DNA from: Lepidurus packardi
Lineage: Eukaryota; Arthropoda; Branchiopoda; Notostraca; Triopsidae
Length of the DNA: 64,000 bases
Assembly: GCA_023053545.1 (NCBI GenBank)
Contig: JAKZAN010000007.1
Span: forward strand, 4,712,001 to 4,776,000
Reading direction: 5' to 3'
Position numbers and translations under genes: made by a program. The notes under the pieces were generated by a model that searched no databases, was not told the DNA's origin, and saw nothing but the letters and a program-made list of their open reading frames with translations. Positions 1 through 10,100 of this stretch are shown piece after piece (the stretch's first letter is position 1; every line of letters starts with the position of its first letter).

Positions 1-2700
1 AGCCACCACTCCTCTTCACCCTCCACTTCGTCCCGCCTGTCAGCGCCCATCACCATAGCCAGGTTAAACGACACGCCCAACCTAGAAGAAGCCGACCTGG
101 TCGACCGTCAAGTGCCCACACCGAGCAGTCACACTAATCCCAGCAGCAAAGAAACCTCGGGATCCTGGCCCATGCTCATCTTACCTACCCAACCCCCTAT
201 TCTGGTCCCTTTCCACATCGTGCAATCAGCCAATTTCTGGCCAGATCATCTAACGGCGCCGCCTCAATCGCTACTCGTGATGCCGGACGGATCCGTACAG
301 GGTTTGCCTTCTCCCGTACCTAACCATACCATCGCAGCCAGTAAACCCCACCATGCTCAGCGTCACTCAAGCTCTCCTGACGGCAAAGACCGACCGCTGC
401 GAACCCAACCCACTCGTACGCCTCCTTCCGTGAGCGGTCCGTTGAATCCGACGCCGAGTCCGTATCTCACACGCTCACCCGTGACCAGAGCGGACACCCA
501 TAACGCAGCTCCAACTACGGTAACGAACTTGGACGGTGCCTTGGACCTGAGTGTCAAGCACGGTACATCCGATGTCCTGAACAGCACCGGCGATACACAG
601 AAATCGCCTACGCCTGAAATTGATGTCGCTATTGCTACCAAATGCGAAGTCATTATCAAAATGGAGACGGCGTCTCCCCAACCACCGTCGGCCACAACGT
701 CACCCTTCACTGGTAGCCCCGCGATGGATTTCAGTAACAACGTAAGTGACTCCGGCGTCAGCCAACGGCTGTGGAGAGACGCGAAAGAGCTGCATCAGAG
801 TAGCAATCTAGCCCCAGGTCCAGTTCCGCTACCGTTAATGAGACAAGGCAGAAACAGCTCACCTGCTAGTGCTGCTGCAGCAATAGCCAGTCCAACCTTG
901 ACTGTGTCGAGCAAACCGGACGCCAACAACAAATGCGAAGATTGCAATATTTCATTTCACCGCTACGAAAACTACCTGATTCACAAACAACATTACTGTG
1001 CGGGTCGCAACGCCGTTGGCACCGAACAACCAAGGCCACCAGGGGGGTCGCCCAGTAGTGCGCGGCAAGACATGAGCGTCCACTCAGAAGAGAGCGAAAG
1101 CCCAGACCAGAGCAAAGGCACGTCAAGTTCAAACAAACCTTGTTTCCAGTTTATTTGCGTTACCTGTGGGATCAAGTTCGGCTCGCTCAACAACTTGAAA
1201 GCTCACCAAACGTATTACTGCAGTCGCAGTAAAGACCCCGAGTCGCAACATGTGCCGGCCACGTCACCAATGTGCCCGACCACTGCTCGTACCGCCTCGA
1301 CTTCTTCAACGACAACCGACCCGGCAGCCGCAGAGGCGCCGAGTAACTTGGCGTTGAGTCCAATACCTTCGGCGTCACCGGTTCCAAGTCGGAGTTCGGA
1401 GACGGAATCCATCGCGATGGCGGAAAGCCTTTCGGCCAACTCGGCGGCCGCGTTTAATAGCAACAGTAGCTCCTGGAAGTGTCCATGCTGTGGTGTGATG
1501 TGCACCTCTTTAGTTTCGGCACAAAAGCACATCGAGTCCCATCCCAATATACGCGCGTTTCGCTGCACCTTATGCGGGTACCGCGGAAACACCTTACGAG
1601 GCATGCGCACCCACGTCAGAACGCTGCATTTTGAACGCAAATCCGCTGATATGCAAGAGGAGAACTACATCGCTTGTATTTTCCAAAACGAAAGCAGCGT
1701 ACCCAACGACAGTACCAGTCCGACCCGCGACTTCCCCACCAGAATCACGCCCACCATGACTTTGACGTCGTCAGCGTCATCCTCGAATCATCCCTTCGCG
1801 GGCGATAATTTACATCCGTTTAATCTAATGGCTGATTTCAATCGTTTATTTGCGAACAACGGAGCCGAACAAAGCGACCTGGCCTCACTAGCAGGGACGA
1901 TGCCCCCCGAATTCGCCATGCAAATGGAGGCGTACTTGGCTCGTTTGCAACATCAGCATCCGAACGGTGATAAGATGCTCATTCCACCCGCCTTTCTAAA
2001 CTCGCTGGGCAAACCCCCGAGCACGGGGGTAGGATGCCGCTCGGACAAACTTTTCCTCTGCGATTTGTGCTGCTATAGCTCCAGCTATCGTGGGAATGTG
2101 TTGCGCCATGCCAAATTAGTTCACAGCCGGGACTTGATTGACGTCCCTGTGGTGAGTCCGGCCTTTTTACAAGCTCAAAAACTATTAAATCTGAGAAATC
2201 TCGATTTGCTGGCACAATCTGACAAAGTTCTCACCTCGCCAGAACCGTTGCACGTCAAAATTGAGCCTGAAGGATTGATGCCGTGGCCCAGCCATTCCTC
2301 GTCAACCGACAAAGCTGCGCTCAGTGGGAACAGCAACAGTAGCAGCAGTAGCAGTAGTGCTACGCACAACTCTCATCACTCGAGTAACGGCTCTCATGCA
2401 AACAATAATAACAACAACACGACCAAAATCGAGTTATTGTCCCCTGCCGCCGCAACCAATTCGAATACGTCTCCTGGTCCACCCCGTCTTGTCACTACGC
2501 CAGGCGCGGTCATTTCACCCAAACTGGCTAACGGGTTTCCCGATATGCAGGACGTGGCTCAAAAGACATGCAAGTCTTGTAAAATTACCTTTACGTATAT
2601 GTCTACTTTCTTAGCTCATAAGAAATACTACTGTGGGAGTCAAGCAGGAAGCGAAAGCGCGGAACAAACCAAATCACCCTCTGAAACCCCAGTCCAGTGA
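1..2700 (+). CDS. ush: FOG/u-shaped-type multi-zinc-finger transcription cofactor, 3' exon (5' truncated)
   Basis: FOG proteins are nuclear cofactors that bind GATA factors through C2HC fingers and recruit CtBP. The reading frame is open from base 1 to TAG/TGA-type termination at 2698-2700, giving 899 residues with no start codon needed inside the window, so earlier exons lie to the left. Fingers, numbered from base 1: C2HC starting at Cys312 and Cys386, C2H2 pairs at Cys494 and Cys522, a C2H2-like finger at Cys687, and a last C2HC at Cys857. The C2HC fingers share the HK..YC ending typical of FOG. ALDLSVK (around residues 180-186) resembles the PxDLS CtBP-binding motif. Between fingers the protein is Ser/Thr/Pro/Asn-rich and disordered-looking, with Ser and Asn runs near residues 778-810. 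Family assignment is strong. FOG versus another C2HC cofactor rests on finger order and the DLS motif. Confidence 0.82.
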   Translation, partial: SHHSSSPSTSSRLSAPITIARLNDTPNLEEADLVDRQVPTPSSHTNPSSKETSGSWPMLILPTQPPILVPFHIVQSANFWPDHLTAPPQSLLVMPDGSVQGLPSPVPNHTIAASKPHHAQRHSSSPDGKDRPLRTQPTRTPPSVSGPLNPTPSPYLTRSPVTRADTHNAAPTTVTNLDGALDLSVKHGTSDVLNSTGDTQKSPTPEIDVAIATKCEVIIKMETASPQPPSATTSPFTGSPAMDFSNNVSDSGVSQRLWRDAKELHQSSNLAPGPVPLPLMRQGRNSSPASAAAAIASPTLTVSSKPDANNKCEDCNISFHRYENYLIHKQHYCAGRNAVGTEQPRPPGGSPSSARQDMSVHSEESESPDQSKGTSSSNKPCFQFICVTCGIKFGSLNNLKAHQTYYCSRSKDPESQHVPATSPMCPTTARTASTSSTTTDPAAAEAPSNLALSPIPSASPVPSRSSETESIAMAESLSANSAAAFNSNSSSWKCPCCGVMCTSLVSAQKHIESHPNIRAFRCTLCGYRGNTLRGMRTHVRTLHFERKSADMQEENYIACIFQNESSVPNDSTSPTRDFPTRITPTMTLTSSASSSNHPFAGDNLHPFNLMADFNRLFANNGAEQSDLASLAGTMPPEFAMQMEAYLARLQHQHPNGDKMLIPPAFLNSLGKPPSTGVGCRSDKLFLCDLCCYSSSYRGNVLRHAKLVHSRDLIDVPVVSPAFLQAQKLLNLRNLDLLAQSDKVLTSPEPLHVKIEPEGLMPWPSHSSSTDKAALSGNSNSSSSSSSATHNSHHSSNGSHANNNNNNTTKIELLSPAAATNSNTSPGPPRLVTTPGAVISPKLANGFPDMQDVAQKTCKSCKITFTYMSTFLAHKKYYCGSQAGSESAEQTKSPSETPVQ

Positions 2701-3117
2701 AAACTTTGTGCGTCTGGTGACTAACTACATATTTGCTTCGTCCTCACCTCATTGTTTAGTTGCGCCCCCAGTCGACGAAAGTGAGTTTTAACGAGCGTTT
2801 CCGCATAGCGTTCAGCAAAATACCCTAGCTCCTTCCCTTTATGTTCGCCCAGCAGATTTTGGTTGGCTTTGTGATTCCTTGTGTCTGAAATGGTTTGTGA
2901 TTGCTATTTGTCAAGCGCTAAAACTTTGGCAATGGACCTCGTAGAGAAATTTAAAACCGAAATTTTAGTTTTCGCTCTTGAAAAGGCGTACACACATGAA
3001 ATAAAAAGTTTGGTAAAAGGTCAAGATGTAAAAGAAAAAATAAGAAAAAAATAAGTCATACTGTAATGTATATGGGTTTGTTGTCGGTTGACTGTTCTGT
3101 TAAGTGTCGCGTGACAC

Positions 3118-3123
3118 AATAAA
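3118..3123 (+). promoter_or_regulatory. Poly(A) signal of the FOG-like gene
   Basis: AATAAA lies about 420 bases after the stop codon. The stretch 2701-3117 is the probable 3' UTR. A second AATAAA at 3000-3005 could give a shorter transcript. Confidence 0.55.
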
Positions 3124-3290
3124 TACGGTTTTTCAGTCCTAATTAGCTAGCATTATCTTTTTTTAAAAGAAAAATACTTACCATAATACCCAGCATTGGA
3201 TACAACACCAAGAACAAAGAACCATTCGATCGTTTGCGTTTTCCCGCGTAGAGCACAAGATTCCAAACCATAACAATGGCTGCCGGCAAG

Positions 3291-3445
3291 CCAGTGACTT
3301 ACGGGCTCCGCTGTACGCCATGCAGCAAGCGTTACTTGTCGGAACCGCCTCATCGGTCCCATTGACAGGGACCATGCACAATGATAGTTTCGATGGGCTG
3401 TTGACTGCGAAGCCGACCCGAAACTTGCCCAAACGCTCTCGGGCG
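3291..3445. repeat. Dispersed repeat, copy 1 (second copy near 38238-38380)
   Basis: This segment aligns in the same orientation with 38238-38380. Shared blocks include GGGCTCCGCTG, CGGAACCGCC, GCGAAGCCGAC and CGAAACTTGCCCAAA. Both copies are GC-richer than their surroundings and neither carries a convincing reading frame. It is probably a fragment of an unclassified transposon. Confidence 0.6.
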
Positions 3446-3499
3446 CGGGTCTTGGCCCAGCAGTGACGGCAAGCTACGGCGATCGCGCGAAGGAAACAA

Positions 3500-3845
3500 T
3501 GTGATCTACATAACTGTCACGGTAATTTTTAAGGTTAGATCGAACGACTTTTGTTTTGCTTCTAGCAGCTTGGTTTCAATGAAAAAAAAAATATGTGATC
3601 CACATTACTATCACGGCATTTTGTTAAAGTTCAAGATATTCGAATCGGATGATTTTTGTTTGTCTGCCAGCAGACTTGTTTCGAGTCCGATTTGCATGAA
3701 GCCTAACCTAACCTAACCTAACCGAAAATCGTTCGAACAGAACGTTCTAAACACAACAAGCTTTCGGTTCGAATGGAATATCGTTCGAACTGAACTTTCT
3801 AAACGCAACAAACTACCGTCACAGTAATGCAGATCACGGTGATCT
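3500..3845. mobile_element. MITE-like element with about 25-bp inverted ends
   Basis: The left end at about 3501 (GTGATCTACATAACTGTCAC) and the reverse complement of the right end at 3810-3843 (GTGATCTGCATTACTGTGAC) match closely. A third copy of the motif lies at about 3595 inside the element. Related motifs sit at 4590-4616 (inverted) and 4683-4710. The interior holds a CCTAA run and repeats of CGTTCGAAC. No transposase frame is present, so this is a non-autonomous element or a nested cluster of them. Confidence 0.5.
3702..3723. repeat. Interstitial CCTAA (TTAGG) run
   Basis: Slightly more than four tandem CCTAA units. TTAGG is the ancestral arthropod telomere repeat. It is followed by CGAAAATCGTTCGAAC, and a similar flank follows the run at 5051, so it appears to be part of a dispersed element and not a chromosome end. 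Confidence 0.75.
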
Positions 3846-3921
3846 AGAGTACGTTTGTTCATTTTTTATGTAAATTGGACTGCAAACCAATTTGATGGAA
3901 GAAAATTATTATCTTTCTAAT

Positions 3922-4556
3922 CGAACAGCTTAAAGAGAACAAGGATGCGCCAGAAGGGAAAAAACTAGAGAACCGCGAACCACAAGAATATCAGCGAACA
4001 GACTACAGAGAATGAAGAACCTAACCTGGACAAAAGTAGGACATAATGTACTGTACCGGTGCAGTACTAGGGTGCACTGGGGTGAACAGTGTGCAGCACT
4101 GGTGTGTATCAACTGCTAGGCTGGTGCGGACTTGGTTCAGCACCAGGATGCACCGAGTGCTGAACTAGTGACCACTGGTGTAAACCGAGTCAATAGCTGA
4201 TGCAAACCGAGTGTTGCACTGAACGCACTGGTTTTACACAGGTGCAGTACCAGTGTATATTGAGAGCAGGGCATGTGCAGCACTGTTGCGTACTCAGTGC
4301 TACATTGGTTTGGCGCTGGGTGTTGCACTGGGCACAAAGCATGCTACACTGGTCCTGCAAGGGCGCAGTACTGGTGCATGCTTGTGCAGTACTGGTGCAC
4401 ACCTGTGCTTTACCAGTGCACACTGGTGCCTTACCAGTGCACTATCGTTCCAATCGAAAACCTTAAAGAGATAAGGATCCGTCACAAGGGAAAAAAGGAG
4501 AGAACCACAAGATAGCAGCAAACAGATTACGGAGAGAATAACAAACCTAACAAAAA
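3922..4556. repeat. Direct repeats of about 105 bp flanking a GTGCAGTACTGG-type array
   Basis: Segments 3922-4032 and 4455-4556 align in the same orientation, sharing CTTAAAGAGA, AAGGGAAAAAA, GAGAACC and CCACAAGA. Between them, 4045-4445 is built from degenerate units around GTGCAGTACTGGTGCA and CACCGAGTGC, several of them self-complementary. Short open frames here in every phase follow from the repeat and are not genes. The structure suggests either a tandemly duplicated element or a repeat-bearing transposon. Confidence 0.6.
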
Positions 4557-4810
4557 TCCTCGAATTCAACGTTTCAAAGATATCAAACTACCGTGGCAGT
4601 AATGTACATCACATTGTTTCTACAACATTTATTTAAAGTTCAATTTTAATGAAACATACACAAAAACTTTTTTAAATAGTTCGAGCTACATTACTGTCAC
4701 CGTAGTTTTTAATCGATTTTGCTTCTTACAAATTTGTTAGAATTCTGATGTGCAAAAAACATTACCAAAACGTTTGAGAATAGTTGCATCTAGATTACTG
4801 TCATAGACTG

Positions 4811-4990
4811 AGGATAGACGATACGGTGGCTGCGTTACAAGGAGCAGCATTTTTCCCCACTTTGGATTTAATAAGTGGGTATGACCAATTAGAGCTGGAG
4901 TGAAGAGGACAAACAAAAGACAGCCTTCCAAACTCCCCAAGGGCTTTATGTGTTCAATGTCATGCCTTTCGGATTGTGCAATGTGGGACA
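4811..4990 (+). mobile_element. Ty3/gypsy reverse transcriptase remnant
   Basis: Translation from 4811 reads RIDD, then LDLISGYDQLELE, and ends at a TGA at 4901-4903. From 4917, in another frame, it reads KTAFQTPQGLYVF and then MPFGLCN. These are adjacent conserved blocks of Ty3/gypsy reverse transcriptases. The in-frame stop, the frame change and the absence of the YxDD block or neighbouring gag/integrase show a dead fragment. Confidence 0.75.
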
Positions 4991-5050
4991 AAAGTGGGAC
5001 AGATTGCAGACAGAATGTTCCTTTTCATGTTTTATGTAAATCGGAATTCA

Positions 5051-5073
5051 AACCTAACCTACCTAACCTAACC
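5051..5073. repeat. Interstitial CCTAA run
   Basis: Imperfect CCTAA units with one CCTACC variant, followed by CGAAAACCTTTCGAA. That flank resembles the one after the run at 3702, so both probably belong to one dispersed family. Confidence 0.65.
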
Positions 5074-7175
5074 GAAAACCTTTCGAATCAAAGTCAGTTC
5101 TGTGATTGAGCTTGCAAATTAGCCAAAGCACCCAAAGACTTGATTGAGGATTAAAAATAAATACAATGGTGCATTCCCTACGAGTCCAGAGATTGATTTT
5201 CAATGAGCTCATAGGTAAAGGCGCTGGGAATCTAAACTAATCAATAAGTAAATCATATCAGAGCACGCTTGCGAGTTAACCTTCGTTTGGAAAATTTCTG
5301 TTTTGGTGAAGGAAAGGAAGGAAGAATCTTGAATCTTTCGAGTCCTTTCCGATGCATAATGATAGCTGCAGCACTTGATGGCAAATTGCAGATTAGCGAT
5401 CAGACTAAATTGAAAGGATTCAACTAGGTCTCAAATGCTCAGGCGAATTATGGTTCATTTTTTGCAATGTTCTCCAGAAAGTGGGTTGCCATTCCCATGT
5501 GATTCGGGAATTAAGTGTGTACTGCAAGTAAATAAATTACTTATAGAGCTCCGAGTATTGCAAAAGTGTGTTCGAACCGGACCTCGGTACCATTATCTGT
5601 TACCGAATGAAAAGAGTTAAAAGTTTTAATCCACTGGCCTAAAACTCACTTTCCGATACTCACGAAATCCGCAAACTTCGGGATTTTCCCCGCAGTTACT
5701 AAGAAAGTTAAAAAAAATATTCATACCAAAACGTTCGGTATCTCCTCCATAAGAATTTTTTTTATCTGGTCCAAATTGTAAAGTATGAACGGCAGCAGCT
5801 CGAAATAGAACCCCACTTCAACGAAAATTGAGACCAACCTTGTTAAGATAAATTAAGATAATTTTGGTATATGAAAAAGCAGCAATTTAAATGAAAATCG
5901 GAGAAATAATTATGTATCAACTAAGTTCAAAAATGCTGAAATATGTTTACATCGAATATTCTGTTCTTGCATCTAATATAAAGACGCAGCAATTGATTAC
6001 TAAATCACACGTTACTTTTAACCGGATACATCAGAAGCTCCTATCTGTACAGCGACCTCATAGTATTGATACACATTTTTCGTTCCACTTATCTTTTCAC
6101 TAACGCCGAAGGTTTGATTAACTAACATGTAAACATCAACCGTAAGGGGGATAAAGAAACTGGTTCAAAACCAAGTACAAACAAAGATTGTCTTTTCAGC
6201 CATACAGCAATCAAATTAATAAGCGGCGCTGAAACTAATAACTTAGTTTTGTCAAGCTCTTTTTCTGAGTTTTTTTTCTTGTCGTATCTAATATCGTCAA
6301 TAACAGGATTACAATTTAAGAACTTCACTGTCATCTAACATGGGTCGCAAAAAGAGGATATACGCAATAATTATCTTGCGTAGGAGCTATTGCTTAACGA
6401 ACCCTATTGAAACACTTATTAAGTTTCTATTGGATGATTTTCTCCCGTAAATTCTGTTGCGAGACCAGGAACATAAGACCACATCATTTTAAATGCTGGC
6501 CTTCAAAAGTCTTCTTTGAAGGGGGGAAGAAAGCAAGACGCAAGCAGGTTCAAATTTGAACGCAAAAGTAAAAAATCAACGGAAAAAACAAACTTGATTG
6601 AACTTCCGTCTCGTTAGCACCCTGCATCACTAGTTGAAATAAGCTAATTGCCAAGGCACACCCAATCGAAGTAAAACGAGGACAAAGCCGCCATGCATAA
6701 TAATGATAAGGCAGTTTCACGCAAATTGATTAAAAATGATACGGACGAACAAAGGGAGAGGGGAATTTCACCACCACAAGATATAACGAACTACCCCATG
6801 GTTTCGCAATGAAAAGAGTCGAAAAGTACTCACAATAAAATCAGAAACCGAAAAAATTATGTCTGCGCGAGCTTACCTGAGTCAAACTATTCATCAGCTT
6901 AATGAAAAACTCATTAATATCAACCAAGAAGTTCGGCTGCTACAGCTGCTTACTGCGGGATATGTTCAAACACCCTCTCAACTATAAACAAACTATACAG
7001 AGCTAGCGTCATCTGTAGACGGAAATAGTTACACATAAACGCAAGGTCAATAATGGAAATAAAGCTCACGTCCAATACCTTACGGAGAAAAAGCTCCCAT
7101 CTTTCGCGAAATGAATAAAAAATAATGTCATAAATAGCAAATCAAGGGGGGAAACCTGTTAAAGCTAATTTAGCG
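5074..7175. other. Intergenic stretch, no supported gene
   Basis: AT-rich spacer between the convergent FOG-like and cyclase genes. Its right part should contain the cyclase 3' UTR. Short frames at 5435-5620, 5891-6103 and 6122-6334 have no recognisable motif or splice context. Confidence 0.5.
6859..6987 (+). other. Unassigned 42-codon open frame
   Basis: ATG to TAA encodes 42 residues with a helical, Leu/Gln-rich middle (LNEKLININ, EVRLLQLL). I do not recognise it. Its composition is more protein-like than the surrounding spacer, but length alone gives no support. It could be an exon of an unknown gene, a small protein or chance. Confidence 0.15.
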
Positions 7176-10100
7176 CTAACACTCGCTATCGCCTTCTGTT
7201 TCGCTCGGACTTAGCCGCGGTTGGCCAAAGCTGCGCGTAATATTTCGAGAAACACGACAAATATTCTCTTCCCTCGACTTCTGTGACCTTCCAAAACTGT
7301 CCTGTGCACTCCCGTTGTCATTATAGTTTTCATACTCGGAGTCGTAAAGCGGAAGATTAGCACCACCAAGATGCGTCCCCACGCCCATAGCTAAATGATC
7401 CAGATTCAAAAGTGCATCTGAATCAAACAAACGTGAAGACGCTCGAGAACTCAAACTTGTGTCGTCCGCCAAATCGAGATCTCCATGGCACCCGTCATTC
7501 AGCACAGAGTTAACGTCACTCATAGCCCCTATTGGAAGAACAATATAACTTATACTAACCATGCTTTCCAACATTCTACATTCAAGAATCTTACCTTCCG
7601 CATCTGTCAAACCAGCATCGTTCGTTACCGAAACGTTCTCCAAGTTATTGTCATCAGTCAGGTACCCGGTACTTTCCGCATCACATTCCATGCCAAACCT
7701 TTGCTCAATTTTCTTTAACAACGGACCGTCCCCTTCAAAGAGCTCGTCATCATCAGTCGCGTCATCATCGTCACTCCATTCCGACTGGCTAGTATCGGGC
7801 GGTAGACTTAAAAGGTCCCTTAACTCTGTCGGCGCATGGGCACTTGAAATGGGTAGAATTCCGCGTTCCAAACTTCGTTTCTGTCCCAGTAACCGCTCCT
7901 TTTCCCCCGAATCTTCATCCGGGTTGTCGCTTTCCCCATTCTCGTACTCGCTGTGTTTATTTTGCGACCGAAAACTGGGGAAACGTGTCAACTGTGTCTG
8001 ATGATCCGCCGCCAGTTCTAACGGAAATTTGGATTGATAGTTCTGACGAGCACCAGGAGACAACGAACGATCTGTGGGAGACAGCGTTTCCGTGGCCGAA
8101 TTGGTCAATTGCAAGGTCATTTTGTTCTCCAGCGGATCAAACCTGAGTCCAAAGACTTTCCCGATCTCCGTAGGATTTGCTACCATGGCCCCCTTGTCGC
8201 TTTGCACGTCCACAGCTGCTGCAGCTGGATCTTGGCTGCCGTCAGTGGGCGTGATTCGATTCTTGTGATAGCGAATCCCCAAGTCCCCCTGACTAAACTC
8301 GCTGAGAATGGCGTTGACGTTCTTCAGCTCGTCCAGTGAGATCTCTTTCTTCAACCGTTGTTTGCTGGACAATGGTAAGAGATGGGAACTGTCCATCAGG
8401 CGCTGTAAGTTGGCAGGCGAGATCGGAGCCAAGTCGTCCACTTTCTTATCGCTCGCGTGACGGACTCGACGCGGATGCTTCCGCCAGGATCCACTCCCCG
8501 TTTTTCTCTGCTCGTCATCTTTATCAACAGACGACGGTCGCTCACCTTCTCGTGCAGGTTTATCCATGAACTCGAAACTCGCACAGCTCTCCCCTATATA
8601 CGACTCGGCTCCTCCTCCTCCTGTGTCCCCACCCCCAGCCGCCCCGCTCGGACTCGTCGCACTCGTTTCGGACCGATACGTACCGGTACCTGTTTCTAGC
8701 GTATCAAAAAGCCGCTGACGATGTTGGGACATGTTGGACAAGGGCAAGAAAAGCTTGTCCCTCGACGGCAGACTGCTCTTGTGCTCTTCCGACGTATCGT
8801 CACGTCGGATTTCCGAAAGCGGAATCCCTTCAAAGTTGAAACCCATTTGTGCCCACGCCTTTTCCAGATCGCACTCCAGGCGTGGGTGGTGCAAAGGCGG
8901 AGACGAAGAAGACATGTCTGTTTTCGTAAAACTTTCATCGGAGGAACTGTCTTCACTTACCGAACGGTTGACCGAGCTAATATCATCGGCCGAAGAATGG
9001 ATTCTCCCGCCAGTCCATTCCTTTTGGCTGCCCGCGATTCCACTCAGACTTTCGTCGGAACGGTGTCGTAAAGCCATCATGGCGGGAGAACGGCCTATTT
9101 GCTTAAAACCCAGCTGCTGAGCGAAGGGAAATGCTTGCAAGGGAGGTGGCACTGAAGGTGGCGGGGGAGGCGGTGGAAGCATGGGACTAGGCTTGCTGGG
9201 AAAGTCTACGCGCGGAGGTAAATGGGGCGACGGCGAGAACCTCTTCTTGGGCAGAACAGGAGGCGGAGATACGGCCAAAACAGCAGCTTGGAGGAGGTGA
9301 GGTGCGTTTTCTCTTCTGGATCTGTCGTCTGCCACTTTCTTGCTACGTTCCACGGGTGGAGAAGACGGTTCCGAGCCGCTGCGGATGGGACTCAACACGT
9401 TGGGTTGTAGAGGAGGCTGGGGTGAAGGTAAGTGCTGAGGATGAGGTCTTCGGGGCGGCGTGGGGAGACGCCCGTTGTGCGGGGGGGTGGGAGTACGGAG
9501 GTTTGGTTTGGGAACGGCGTGATATAATACTGCGGGCGGTGGTGGTGGGATAACAGGTGGATTTTCTTCTTGTAAAGACTGGAGACGTAAAGGAGGCTTT
9601 AATTTAGGGGGCTGCCTCATTTGCTGGTGAACGAGAGCCAATGGCGTGACTACTCCTCCATATAATGCCATCACCGCTAGAAATACAAGTGTAATTTTAG
9701 GTATTTAAGTTAATTTTTTTTTTAGGGATGATTCATTGTTACTCGGTCCACTGATGTGCACAGGAAGTTTCATGGCGGGCAAATCTTCCACCCGTACGGT
9801 GGGCGGTGGCTTTCTGTCCGTTAGGAAATACGTTGTCATCTCGCCTTTGCCTTTGACTTTAACTCGACCTCGGCATTGGAACTCGTAAGGCTGCTCTTTG
9901 AGTACGAGATAGACATCCTCGGTCACCTAGTCAATAATAAAAATTACAAATAATCTATAAATTTATAATAATAAATTAAAACATTAATAAAATAATAATA
10001 AATAATAATTTTAATTATACATATTTTAATATATACATACAGTAGATGCTTATTGTAATTAAGTTTGTCACGCGAATATTGATTCTATTAAGCGGAGGTT

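Noticed and set aside
3702-3723. A true telomere or chromosome end
   Set aside because: The run has only about four units and is internal, with genes on both sides.
4045-4445. Overlapping Cys/His-rich small proteins in several frames
   Set aside because: The frames arise from the GTGCAGTACTGG repeat and appear on both strands alike.
3922-4556. CRISPR array
   Set aside because: The units are degenerate, without regular spacers, in an intron-containing animal-type genome.
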